NCBI RefSeq assembly: GCF_016862075.1
Contig: NZ_BOMG01000056.1
Coordinates: 62,001-126,000, forward strand
Source: Actinoplanes couchii
GTDB lineage: Bacteria > Actinomycetota > Actinomycetes > Mycobacteriales > Micromonosporaceae
DNA length: 64,000 nt
Direction of reading: 5' to 3'
A program made the translations under genes and the position numbers. Positions 26,291 to 33,368 of this stretch are shown in pieces. Under the pieces are notes generated by a model, which saw only the letters and a list, made by a program, of their open reading frames with translations, was not told the origin of the DNA and did not search any database. Within the stretch, counting starts at the first letter, position 1. Each line of letters starts with the position of its first letter.

Positions 26291-27239
26291 CCAGTTCTCG
26301 GACCTCTTCACGCAGGCCCGCCCGGCCGCGGTGTCGGAGATCCGGCCGCCCGGCGCCGACGCGGCCCGGCGCACCGTGCGCGGCCGGCGCCGCCGCCGCA
26401 ACACCCTGCTCGCCGCGGTGGCGGTGGTCGCCCTGTTCGGCGTCCTCGTCATCCGCCCCGACCCGGCGCCCCAACCGGATATCCTGCCCGCCGAACTCGT
26501 GCAGCAGGCCCGGAACGCGCTCGGGGAGGCCACCGGTCCGGTGGCCGTCGAGAAGTCCGGCGAGGTCCGCAAGGGCTGGTCCTATTCGGGAGACTCCTAC
26601 CTCGGGGAACAGACGCTGACCCTGGTGTGTGCCGGCGCCGGATCGGTGACCCTGGCGATCACCGGCACTCCGGTCTCCGAAAACCCCTCCCAGGATCCGA
26701 TCGACATCAGCTGGCAGGTGGCAACCTGCTCGGACAAGCCGGTGACGGTCCAGAGCCAGTACATGAGCGGGCCCGGCCTGGGGAGCATCGAGTACACGAT
26801 CGTGGCGGTATCCGGCACCGGGGCCTTCGCCTTCCGGGTGCTCACCACCGACACCGGCGAGCCCATGACCACCGCCGACAACCGGGCCAACCCGACCGCC
26901 GCGCTGCACCTCACCGAGCAGGAGAGCAACAGCCAGTTCGGGATGATCGCCTCGGTGCCGGCGGACGGAACGTTCGCCGAAGAGCTGCCTGCCTGGATCG
27001 GTGGCCGGTTCACCGTGGCCGCGGCCTGCGCCGGATTGGGCACGCTCAAGGTCGCCGTCAAACAGGCCCGCGACGGGAAGACCGTCGACACGTGGGAACT
27101 GCCGTGCCGGTGGCCGCCGAAACGGTACGACTGGAAACCGGCCCGCGGTGTCGGCGCCCTCGAACTGCACGTGGAGTTCGAGGAGTCCACCGAGTCGCTG
27201 GACGACGCCGACTTCTCCTTCCAGTTCGCCCCGAAGTAG
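26283..27239 (+). CDS. Single-pass membrane partner of the sigma factor, first copy
   Basis: 318 residues. Cytoplasmic N terminus of about 38 residues with an Arg-rich end (RRTVRGRRRRRN), one transmembrane helix (TLLAAVAVVALFGVLVI), then a large extracytoplasmic domain with cysteines, rich in beta strands. No zinc anti-sigma motif (HxxxCxxC) and no known fold are recognised; a role as membrane-bound anti-sigma or signal receiver is inferred from overlap with the sigma gene and from the paralogous layout at 27819. The N-terminal RPPGxxAxRxTV segment is shared with that paralogue. Confidence 0.6.
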   Translation: MSDQFSDLFTQARPAAVSEIRPPGADAARRTVRGRRRRRNTLLAAVAVVALFGVLVIRPDPAPQPDILPAELVQQARNALGEATGPVAVEKSGEVRKGWSYSGDSYLGEQTLTLVCAGAGSVTLAITGTPVSENPSQDPIDISWQVATCSDKPVTVQSQYMSGPGLGSIEYTIVAVSGTGAFAFRVLTTDTGEPMTTADNRANPTAALHLTEQESNSQFGMIASVPADGTFAEELPAWIGGRFTVAAACAGLGTLKVAVKQARDGKTVDTWELPCRWPPKRYDWKPARGVGALELHVEFEESTESLDDADFSFQFAPK

Positions 27240-27242
27240 CCT

Positions 27243-27270
27243 GCAACGTTTCGTGAGGGCTCGGCGTGTA
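27243..27270 (+). promoter_or_regulatory. ECF-type promoter ahead of the second tandem sigma gene
   Basis: GCAAC (27243-27247), 17 bases, then CGTGTA (27265-27270), with ATG at 27277. It is almost identical in spacing to the promoter ahead of 25760, and a leaderless start is expected. Confidence 0.55.
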
Positions 27271-27276
27271 GTCGCC

Positions 27277-27822
27277 ATGACAGCCATCGTCGAGCCCCGA
27301 TCGGAGACGCCGGACCCCGTGCAACATGATCCGCCGTCGTTCGACGAGGTCTACGCCGCGCACTTCGCCGACCTGACCGTGCAGCTGTACGCCTACTTCG
27401 GCGACCGGCAGGAAGCACAGGACGTGGTCCAGGAGGCGTTCTGCCGGGCGTTCGCCCGATGGAAGACCATTTCCGGGTACGACGATCCGGTCGCGTGGAT
27501 CCGCCGGGTCGCCTGGAATCTGGCGGTCAGCCGGTGGCGCCGCGCCCGGACCGCACTCGGCTTCCTGCGCGGGCAGCGGATCGCCGAACCAGCCGCCGAA
27601 GGGCCCAGCCCGGAGCGGATCGCCCTGGTCGCCGCGCTCGGCACCCTGCCTCCGGCCCAGCGCCGGGCGGTGGTCCTGCACTACCTGGCCGACCTGCCGA
27701 CCGCCGAGATCGCCCAGCGGGAGCGGGTCACCGAAGCCGCTGTCCGCTCCAACCTGCACCGCGGCCGGGCGGCACTGGCAGCCCAGCTCAAGACTTCGGA
27801 CTCGCGTGGGGGTGCGGCATGA
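27277..27822 (+). CDS. ECF sigma factor, second tandem copy
   Basis: 181 residues, paralogue of the 25760 gene: the same N terminus (MTAIVEPRSE versus MTAIAEPRSE), region 2 (YAAHFADLTVQLYAYFGDRQ) and region 4 (LPPAQRRAVVLHYLADLPTAEIAQRERVTEAAVRSNLHRG). Differences cluster in the recognition helix of region 4 (VTEAAVRSNLHRG versus VAVGTVKSWLHRA), so promoter choice may have diverged. The stop overlaps the next ATG by four bases. The longer open frame upstream of 27277 is shadow. Confidence 0.9.
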   Translation: MTAIVEPRSETPDPVQHDPPSFDEVYAAHFADLTVQLYAYFGDRQEAQDVVQEAFCRAFARWKTISGYDDPVAWIRRVAWNLAVSRWRRARTALGFLRGQRIAEPAAEGPSPERIALVAALGTLPPAQRRAVVLHYLADLPTAEIAQRERVTEAAVRSNLHRGRAALAAQLKTSDSRGGAA

Positions 27823-28838
27823 CCACTGATCATCTGGAAGCCCTCTTCGCGGATCTGCGCGCCGAGACCCTGCCCGAGGTCCAGCCACCGGGAACACCTG
27901 CCGTCCGGCAGACCGTGCGCCGCCGCCGGACCAGGCGCGCGGTGCTCTCCGCGGCCGCGGCGGTCCTGCTGATCGCCGGTGGGATCACCGTGGTGAACGG
28001 CCACCGGTCCGCTGCCCCGCCGGCCGACGGGATCCCGTCACCGGCACCGTCGGTTTCCGCTCCCGCGGCTCCGGTTTCCCCCTTCCGGCAGGCCGACATC
28101 GCCCGGCAGACCCTGCTCGACGGTGACTACGGGACGCCGCTGATCGACCTCGCCGAGCCGGTGATCAACAACTATGCGGCCTCGCACGGCACCTACCCCG
28201 GCCAGTTGGTGCTCCGCGCCACCTGTGCCGGAACCGGCAGTTTCGAGCTGTACGTCGATTCCCAGATGAAGAAGAGGGGACGCCAGACACGGCTCGCCAG
28301 CCTGAAGGTGCCGTGTTCCGCCGAGCCCGTCCCGGTGGCCATGCCCCTCACCATGACGGCGGATGCCTTCGTGCACACGTTCCGGATCCACGAGGCCCCC
28401 GAACGCACCGTCGACAAGGCCGGATTCGCCTATCAGGTCTACAGCAAGAGCGGCGCACCCGTCACCGGAAGCCCGGAGCCCTTCGACGAATTCGACCCCG
28501 ACCGGCGGTTGGACCTGACCGGGCGGGAGATCGTGTTCGAGGGAGTGGCGCGGCCCGGAAGTGATGTTCCGGGCGCCCCTCGGCCGACTGTTCCGGCGGG
28601 TGACTACGCGCTCCTGACGAAGTGCACCGGAAAGCCCGCCATCGGGCGGATGACGGTGGGTCGACTCCGGCCGATGGGCTCGGGCTTCGACCTCATCGCC
28701 TCAGCGGATTCACCCTGCACCGAGCCGGCCGGGAAGCAGGTCGAGACCCCGGTGAGCTGGACCGGCGATCCGGCGGAGATCTCCTTCGGGCTCGTCACCG
28801 AAGAGGGCCTGCTGCACTACGCCCTCGTCCGGAGGTAG
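27819..28838 (+). CDS. Single-pass membrane partner of the sigma factor, second copy
   Basis: 339 residues: about 40 cytoplasmic residues (PPGTPAVRQTVRRRRTRRA), a transmembrane helix (VLSAAAAVLLIAGGITVV), a Pro/Ala-rich linker (residues 64-84) and a beta-rich extracytoplasmic domain. It is a distant paralogue of the 26283 product: same order, similar N terminus, but a diverged outer domain. It is translationally coupled to its sigma gene (ATGA overlap). No zinc-binding anti-sigma motif is seen. It ends 10 bases short of the convergent DUF2252 gene. Confidence 0.6.
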   Translation: MTTDHLEALFADLRAETLPEVQPPGTPAVRQTVRRRRTRRAVLSAAAAVLLIAGGITVVNGHRSAAPPADGIPSPAPSVSAPAAPVSPFRQADIARQTLLDGDYGTPLIDLAEPVINNYAASHGTYPGQLVLRATCAGTGSFELYVDSQMKKRGRQTRLASLKVPCSAEPVPVAMPLTMTADAFVHTFRIHEAPERTVDKAGFAYQVYSKSGAPVTGSPEPFDEFDPDRRLDLTGREIVFEGVARPGSDVPGAPRPTVPAGDYALLTKCTGKPAIGRMTVGRLRPMGSGFDLIASADSPCTEPAGKQVETPVSWTGDPAEISFGLVTEEGLLHYALVRR

Positions 28839-28849
28839 CGCTCACCGCG

Positions 28850-30139
28850 TCACAGGCCGGGGAGGCGGCCGTTGCGGAAGACGTCGACGAAATCCTGGTG
28901 GTCCTCGCGGGCCTGGTCACCGTACCGGTGTGCGAACTCGACCAGATGCCGTACAAAAGCCGCCTCGTCCTTGTCGACGACCGCCACGATCGCCTCCTCG
29001 GTGGAGAAGTCGACGAGGTCATGACTCGACTCGTCGTCGGCGACCGAGTGCATACGGGCCACCGCCCGGCCCAGGTCGGCGATCACCCCGGACAGTTCCT
29101 CCGGCTCGTTCACGTCCGACCAGTCGAGATCGGCGGCGTACGGCGACACCTCCGCCACCAGCTGACCGACCCCGTCCAGCTCGGTGAAACCCAGCCACGG
29201 GTCGGCGTGCGCCTGGAGTGCCCGCTGCGACTCCGCCGTACGGTGGCCCTGGTGCTTGAAGTAGCTCTTGACCCGCTCGTCGTCGATCCAGCGGGCCACG
29301 GCCGGGACCTGCGCCTGCTTCATGTAGATGATCACGTCGTTCTCCAGGGCCTCGGTGTGGCCTTCGAGAAGCAGGTTGTACGACGGCAGCCCGGCCGAGC
29401 CGATGCCGACGCCCTTGCGCAGCTTGATGTCCTTGATGTGTGTCGACACCGGGCGGGTCGACTCGGGCAGCGTGCCCAGGTAGCGGTCGAAGGCTGTCTT
29501 CACCCGTTCGGACGTCTCACCGTCGACGTCGTAGACGCCGTCACCGAGGGAGAACCGGCGCTCGAAGTCGTCGACCGTGGTCTGGCTGTCCAGCAGATCG
29601 ACACGCGTGTTGAGGCGGGCCTCCTGGAGCACCCGGCGCAGCACCCCGTCGGCGTTCGCCAGGGTGATCGACCCGATCGCGTCGTCGCCGCCGTGCGCGA
29701 TGGCCCGCAGCTCGGTCAGGTACGACCTGGCGAACTCGCTGACCAGGGCGGTGATGTGATCGTCGGAGAGCGCCTTGGAGTAGCCGATCAGGGCCACGCT
29801 GGCGGCGAACCGCTTCAGGTCCCAGCTGAACGGGCCCACGTACGCCTCGTCGAAGTCGTTGACGTTGAAGACGAGATGCCCGGACGAGTTCATGTAGGTG
29901 CCGAAGTTCTCGGCGTGCAGGTCACCGTGGATCCAGACGCGGCTGGTCCGCTCGTCGAGAAAACTGTCATCTCGGAAATCGCCGCTCAAATCGGCGTAGA
30001 AAAGTGACGCGCTGCCCCGGTAGAACGCGAACGGGGACGCCGCCATCTTCCGGAATTTGCGCCGGAAAGCGGCCGGGTCCTGCGCCATGAGCTCGCCGAA
30101 CTCCCGGCTCAGGACGTCGATGATGAAGTCGGCCCTCAT
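28850..30139 (-). CDS. DUF2252 family protein
   Basis: 429 residues. The DUF2252 pattern is clear: FYRGSASLFYADL, IHGDLHAENFGTY (kinase-like catalytic-loop form), FNVNDFDEAYVGPFSWDLKRFAAS, and FKHQGHRTAESQRALQ. The HGDLHxxN and DFDE blocks resemble aminoglycoside phosphotransferase-type kinases, so a small-molecule kinase is possible, but no substrate is known. ATG 30139 (MRADFIIDVL) is the family-like start. It is convergent with the sigma cassette and divergent from hemC, 49 bases away. Confidence 0.85.
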   Translation of the reverse strand: MRADFIIDVLSREFGELMAQDPAAFRRKFRKMAASPFAFYRGSASLFYADLSGDFRDDSFLDERTSRVWIHGDLHAENFGTYMNSSGHLVFNVNDFDEAYVGPFSWDLKRFAASVALIGYSKALSDDHITALVSEFARSYLTELRAIAHGGDDAIGSITLANADGVLRRVLQEARLNTRVDLLDSQTTVDDFERRFSLGDGVYDVDGETSERVKTAFDRYLGTLPESTRPVSTHIKDIKLRKGVGIGSAGLPSYNLLLEGHTEALENDVIIYMKQAQVPAVARWIDDERVKSYFKHQGHRTAESQRALQAHADPWLGFTELDGVGQLVAEVSPYAADLDWSDVNEPEELSGVIADLGRAVARMHSVADDESSHDLVDFSTEEAIVAVVDKDEAAFVRHLVEFAHRYGDQAREDHQDFVDVFRNGRLPGL

Positions 30140-30188
30140 GTCGGCCACGCTACTCAGCCCGGTCGACCCTATGGTTACGCTTTCCGCT

Positions 30189-31115
30189 ATGTCCGCTTCC
30201 CGTCTGGTGCGCATCGGCACCCGGTCCTCCCCCATGGCACTCGCCCAGGTCGAGAGGGTCCGCCGGCTGCTCGCCGATCTGCGACCGGAACTCACCGTCG
30301 AGGTCGTCCCGCTCACCACCAGCGGCGACCGGTGGCAGGGGGCGCTGTCCGAGCTCGGCGGGAAGGGCGCGTTCACCAAAGAGGTCGACCAGGCGATCCT
30401 CGACGGGCGGGCCGACCTGGCCGTGCACTGCGTCAAGGACGTGCCCGGCGACCGGCCCGCACCCGCCGGCACGGTGTTCGCCGGCTACCTGACCCGGGAC
30501 GACGTGCGCGACTGCCTCGTTGACCCGCAAGGGCGTTCGCTCGACACGCTGCCGGCCGGAACCCGGGTGGGCACCTCCGCCGTCCGGCGCATCGCCCAGC
30601 TCAACCTGCACTGGCCGCACCTCACACCGGTCCCGATCCGGGGCAACGCCAACTCCCGGCTCGCCAAACTCGACGCCGGGGAGTACGACGTGCTCCTGCT
30701 CGCCGTCGCCGGACTGCACCGGATCGACCTGCCGGCCCGGATCACCCATCCGATCGACGTGGACACGTTCGTGCCCGCCGTCGGGTCCGGCACCCTCGTC
30801 CTGCAGTGCCGCCGCGACGACGAGTTCGCGTTGTCCGTCGCTTCAGTTCTCGATGATCGGCGGACCGCTCAGGAGACCGAGGCCGAGCGGACCATGTTGC
30901 ACATCCTGCAAGGCAGCTGCTCGTCGCCGATCGGCGGTTACGCCCGCACCGAACCGGACGGGCGGATCAGCCTGCGGGCCCGGGTGATCAGCCTGGACGG
31001 GAAGACCGTGCTGGACGCGCACGAGTGGGCCGCGGATTCGGTCGTGCTCGGCACCTCGGTCGCCGCCGCACTGCTGCGCCAAGGAGCCCGGGAGATCCTC
31101 ACTCAGGCCGGTTGA
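30189..31115 (+). CDS. hemC: Porphobilinogen deaminase (hydroxymethylbilane synthase)
   Basis: 308 residues. It joins four porphobilinogen molecules into hydroxymethylbilane in heme and corrin synthesis. Motifs: IGTRSSPMALAQ, the catalytic loop LSELGGKGAFTKEVDQAIL, VHCVKDVP, RGNANSRLAKLDAGEYD and the dipyrromethane-cofactor Cys244 in QGSCSSPIGG. ATG 30189 fits the family N terminus. The gene stands alone here, not next to hemA, hemD or hemB, so it may be a second copy or a relocated single gene. Its end overlaps nuoB by 17 bases. Confidence 0.92.
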   Translation: MSASRLVRIGTRSSPMALAQVERVRRLLADLRPELTVEVVPLTTSGDRWQGALSELGGKGAFTKEVDQAILDGRADLAVHCVKDVPGDRPAPAGTVFAGYLTRDDVRDCLVDPQGRSLDTLPAGTRVGTSAVRRIAQLNLHWPHLTPVPIRGNANSRLAKLDAGEYDVLLLAVAGLHRIDLPARITHPIDVDTFVPAVGSGTLVLQCRRDDEFALSVASVLDDRRTAQETEAERTMLHILQGSCSSPIGGYARTEPDGRISLRARVISLDGKTVLDAHEWAADSVVLGTSVAAALLRQGAREILTQAG

Positions 31116-31731
31116 CGCTCTCCGGCTTTTGATCGCTCACCGGCTTTTGATCGCTCACCGGCTTTTGATCGCTCACCGGCTTTTGATCGCTCACCGGCTT
31201 TTGATCGCTCACCGGCTTTTTGATCATGGGCGCTGTCAGCGCCAGCGGGTCCGGGCGGTGCACACCGCCCACTCCCGACTGCTCGGCCGCGATCTTCTCC
31301 TGCAACTTCAGGATGCCGTGCAGCAGCGCCTCCGGCCGCGGCGGGCAACCCGGCACGTAGACGTCCACCGGGATGATCTGGTCGACGCCCTTGGTGACCG
31401 AATAGGAATCCCAATACGGTCCGCCGCAGTTCGAGCAGGAGCCGAAGGAGATCACATACTTCGGCTCCGGCATCTGGTCGTACAGCCGCTTGATCGCCGG
31501 GGCCATCTTGTCGGTGACCGTGCCCGACACCACCATCAGGTCGGCTTGGCGCGGCCCGTGCGCGAACGGGATCACCCCGAGCCGCATGAAGTCGTGCCGC
31601 GCCATGCTCGACGCGATGAACTCGATGGCGCAACACGCCAGTCCGAAATTGAACACCCAGAGCGAATAACGCCGCCCCCAGTTCAACACGAACCGGATGG
31701 GTTCCCCGAGCACTCCTGGCAGACCGGCCAT
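31099..31731 (-). CDS. nuoB: NADH-quinone oxidoreductase subunit B with a repeat tail
   Basis: 210-residue iron-sulfur subunit of the quinone module. Ligands of cluster N2 are present with family spacing: Cys33-Cys34 (LACCAIEF), Cys99 (SFGSCSNCGG), Cys129 (VPGCPPRP). Residues beyond about 170 form five tandem copies of KPVSDQ and a final KPESVNRPE, encoded by an 18-base repeat. This tail is not part of the NuoB fold. The gene is separated from the nuoC-N operon by 5.4 kb of unrelated genes but has the same strand. It converges on hemC with a 17-base overlap. Confidence 0.93.
   Translation of the reverse strand: MAGLPGVLGEPIRFVLNWGRRYSLWVFNFGLACCAIEFIASSMARHDFMRLGVIPFAHGPRQADLMVVSGTVTDKMAPAIKRLYDQMPEPKYVISFGSCSNCGGPYWDSYSVTKGVDQIIPVDVYVPGCPPRPEALLHGILKLQEKIAAEQSGVGGVHRPDPLALTAPMIKKPVSDQKPVSDQKPVSDQKPVSDQKPVSDQKPESVNRPE
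31122..31211. repeat. 18-base tandem repeat encoding the NuoB tail
   Basis: Five perfect copies of CCGGCTTTTGATCGCTCA (plus strand), each encoding KPVSDQ on the minus strand, with a partial copy after. Perfect identity points to recent expansion. Confidence 0.95.
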
Positions 31732-31789
31732 CCGGTCAACCTAACGCATCCCGCTGTACGCCTACCGCGGTGTCACCGGCGTTCGCGGA

Positions 31790-31930
31790 GCTACGGGGTC
31801 ACCGTCCCGGGCTACGGGTCACCGTCCTGGGGCTACGGTTCACCGTCTCGGGCTACGTGTCACCGTCCTGGGGCTACGGGTCACCGTCCCGCGCTACGTG
31901 TCACCGTCCCGGGGCTACGGGTCACCGTCA
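31790..31930. repeat. Seven copies of a 20-21 base tandem repeat
   Basis: Units of the type GCTACGGGTCACCGTCC(C/T)GG begin at 31790, 31811, 31832, 31852, 31873, 31893 and 31914. The array lies between nuoB and the MFS gene and runs into its last codons (stop at 31881). Spacing is two helical turns. Confidence 0.9.
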
Positions 31931-33278
31931 CCACCGCGGCCAGCAGCGGCGGGGCGGCGGCCAGGGCGAAACACACCGCGAGCGGCAGGCGGGTCAGCAG
32001 CAGACCGACCAGGGCGGTGCCCGCCGAATTGGCCAGGTTGAACGCGGTGTTCACCCAGGCCCCGGCCTGGATCCTGGTCTCCGGGGTGGCGGACTCGTCG
32101 GCCAGCAGGTAGGCGGTGGACAACGCCGGGGAGACGAACAGCCCGATCACCGCCGCGCAGCCCGCCAGCAGGTAGAGATTCCCGGCCAGCCCGGACAACG
32201 CGAACGTCACCCCGAGCCCGGCAGCAAGCATCCGCAGCCGGTGGGCCTCCGAGAGTCGCCAGGTCACAGCCCCGTAGGCCAATCCACCGACAACACTGCC
32301 CACGGCGAGAGCCGCCTCGATCCAGGCGACGGCGGCGAGCCGGCCCGCATTCTGGGCGAAGGCGACGACCAGCAGGCTGAGAGCCCCGAGACACATACCG
32401 ACAGCCGCAGAAATCACAATCGGCCGGTACGAGTGAGCCAAAACCCGCAGCCCGCTCACCGCCTCGGCTGCCGCCGCTTCCGACACAACCGTTTCGGATG
32501 CCGCCGCTCCCGTCACAACTGCCTCGTGCACCGCCGCTCCCGACACAACCGTTTCGGATGCCGCCACTCCCGTCACAACCGCTTCTTGTGCCGCCACTCC
32601 CGCCACGAACGGGGCCGACCCGCCCGTTTCGGGGGCCGGCGTGGCTTTGTCGCCGGGCGTCTGGCGTTGTTCGCCGGCCGCGCGGTGCTTTACCGCGGGC
32701 GACGTGATCAGCAGGAGGCTTCCGGTCAGGATCAGGGCGGCGCTCAGAGCCACACCCAGCGCCGGGTTGGCGATCGCGGCGACAGCTCCCGCTACCAGGG
32801 GCCCGACGATGTACAGCGTCTCCTCGGCCACCGTGTCCACCGAGAAAGCCCGCTGCCGCAGATCCGGATCAGGCAGCAGATCACTCCAGATCGACCGCAT
32901 GATCGGGCCGAGCGGCGGGGTCGACGACCCGGCGAGAACCGCCAGCACGTACAGCGGAAGATCGGCAACCGACGTGCCGGGCCGCCAGGTGGCGACGGCG
33001 ATCGCCGCCAGAGCCGACACGTAGACGACGACCATCGGCGGCAGCGCACGCCGCAGGCCGTACCGGTCGATGAACCGGGCCCGCACCGGCGAGAGCACCG
33101 CACTACTCAGACCGAAAAGGGCGACTAAGACACCGGCCACGCTGTACGACCCGGTGGCCCGGACGACGGCGAGCATGACGGCCAGAAAGAGAATGCCGTA
33201 CGAGAGCCGGCCGACCAAAGCGGGCAAAAAGGTGCGAACTGCATGAGGGGTACGCAGTACAGCAGCGTATGAGGGCAT
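31881..33278 (-). CDS. MFS transporter with a repeat-filled central loop
   Basis: 465-residue major facilitator with two six-helix halves. ATG 33278 (MPSYAAVLRTPHAVR) is set by GAGGA about 8 bases upstream; the longer frame adds only non-family residues. The loop between helices 6 and 7 (about residues 225-290) carries four degenerate ten-residue repeats such as VAASETVVSG and AAVHEAVVTG, matching a 30/60-base DNA repeat. The C terminus (TVTRSPGTVTRSAGR) is written by the 21-base array. The first-half motif reads ARFIDRYGLRRALPP. Substrate unknown. Confidence 0.82.
   Translation of the reverse strand: MPSYAAVLRTPHAVRTFLPALVGRLSYGILFLAVMLAVVRATGSYSVAGVLVALFGLSSAVLSPVRARFIDRYGLRRALPPMVVVYVSALAAIAVATWRPGTSVADLPLYVLAVLAGSSTPPLGPIMRSIWSDLLPDPDLRQRAFSVDTVAEETLYIVGPLVAGAVAAIANPALGVALSAALILTGSLLLITSPAVKHRAAGEQRQTPGDKATPAPETGGSAPFVAGVAAQEAVVTGVAASETVVSGAAVHEAVVTGAAASETVVSEAAAAEAVSGLRVLAHSYRPIVISAAVGMCLGALSLLVVAFAQNAGRLAAVAWIEAALAVGSVVGGLAYGAVTWRLSEAHRLRMLAAGLGVTFALSGLAGNLYLLAGCAAVIGLFVSPALSTAYLLADESATPETRIQAGAWVNTAFNLANSAGTALVGLLLTRLPLAVCFALAAAPPLLAAVVTVTRSPGTVTRSAGR
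32469..32607. repeat. 30/60-base repeat inside the MFS central loop
   Basis: Units such as GCCGCTCCCGACACAACCGT recur with a 60-base period and 30-base half-period. They encode Ala/Val/Thr-rich ten-residue repeats in the cytoplasmic loop of the transporter. Confidence 0.8.
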
Positions 33279-33368
33279 GACTTTTCCTCGAAGGACGATG
33301 CGACAGGGCGGCGGAGTAATGCCGCGCACCTACGCACAGAGGAAAGCCATGAGCGCCACTCTAACGGG

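Noticed and set aside
31122..31211. Regular repeat resembling a CRISPR array
   Set aside because: Units are contiguous with no spacers and are translated as the NuoB tail; no cas genes are present.
31790..31930. Regular 21-base repeat as CRISPR or as an origin iteron array
   Set aside because: No spacers and no replication gene nearby; it is a simple tandem array that runs into a transporter gene.
33330..33368. Small gene between the MFS and PLP genes
   Set aside because: Too short, with no ribosome site or conserved residues.
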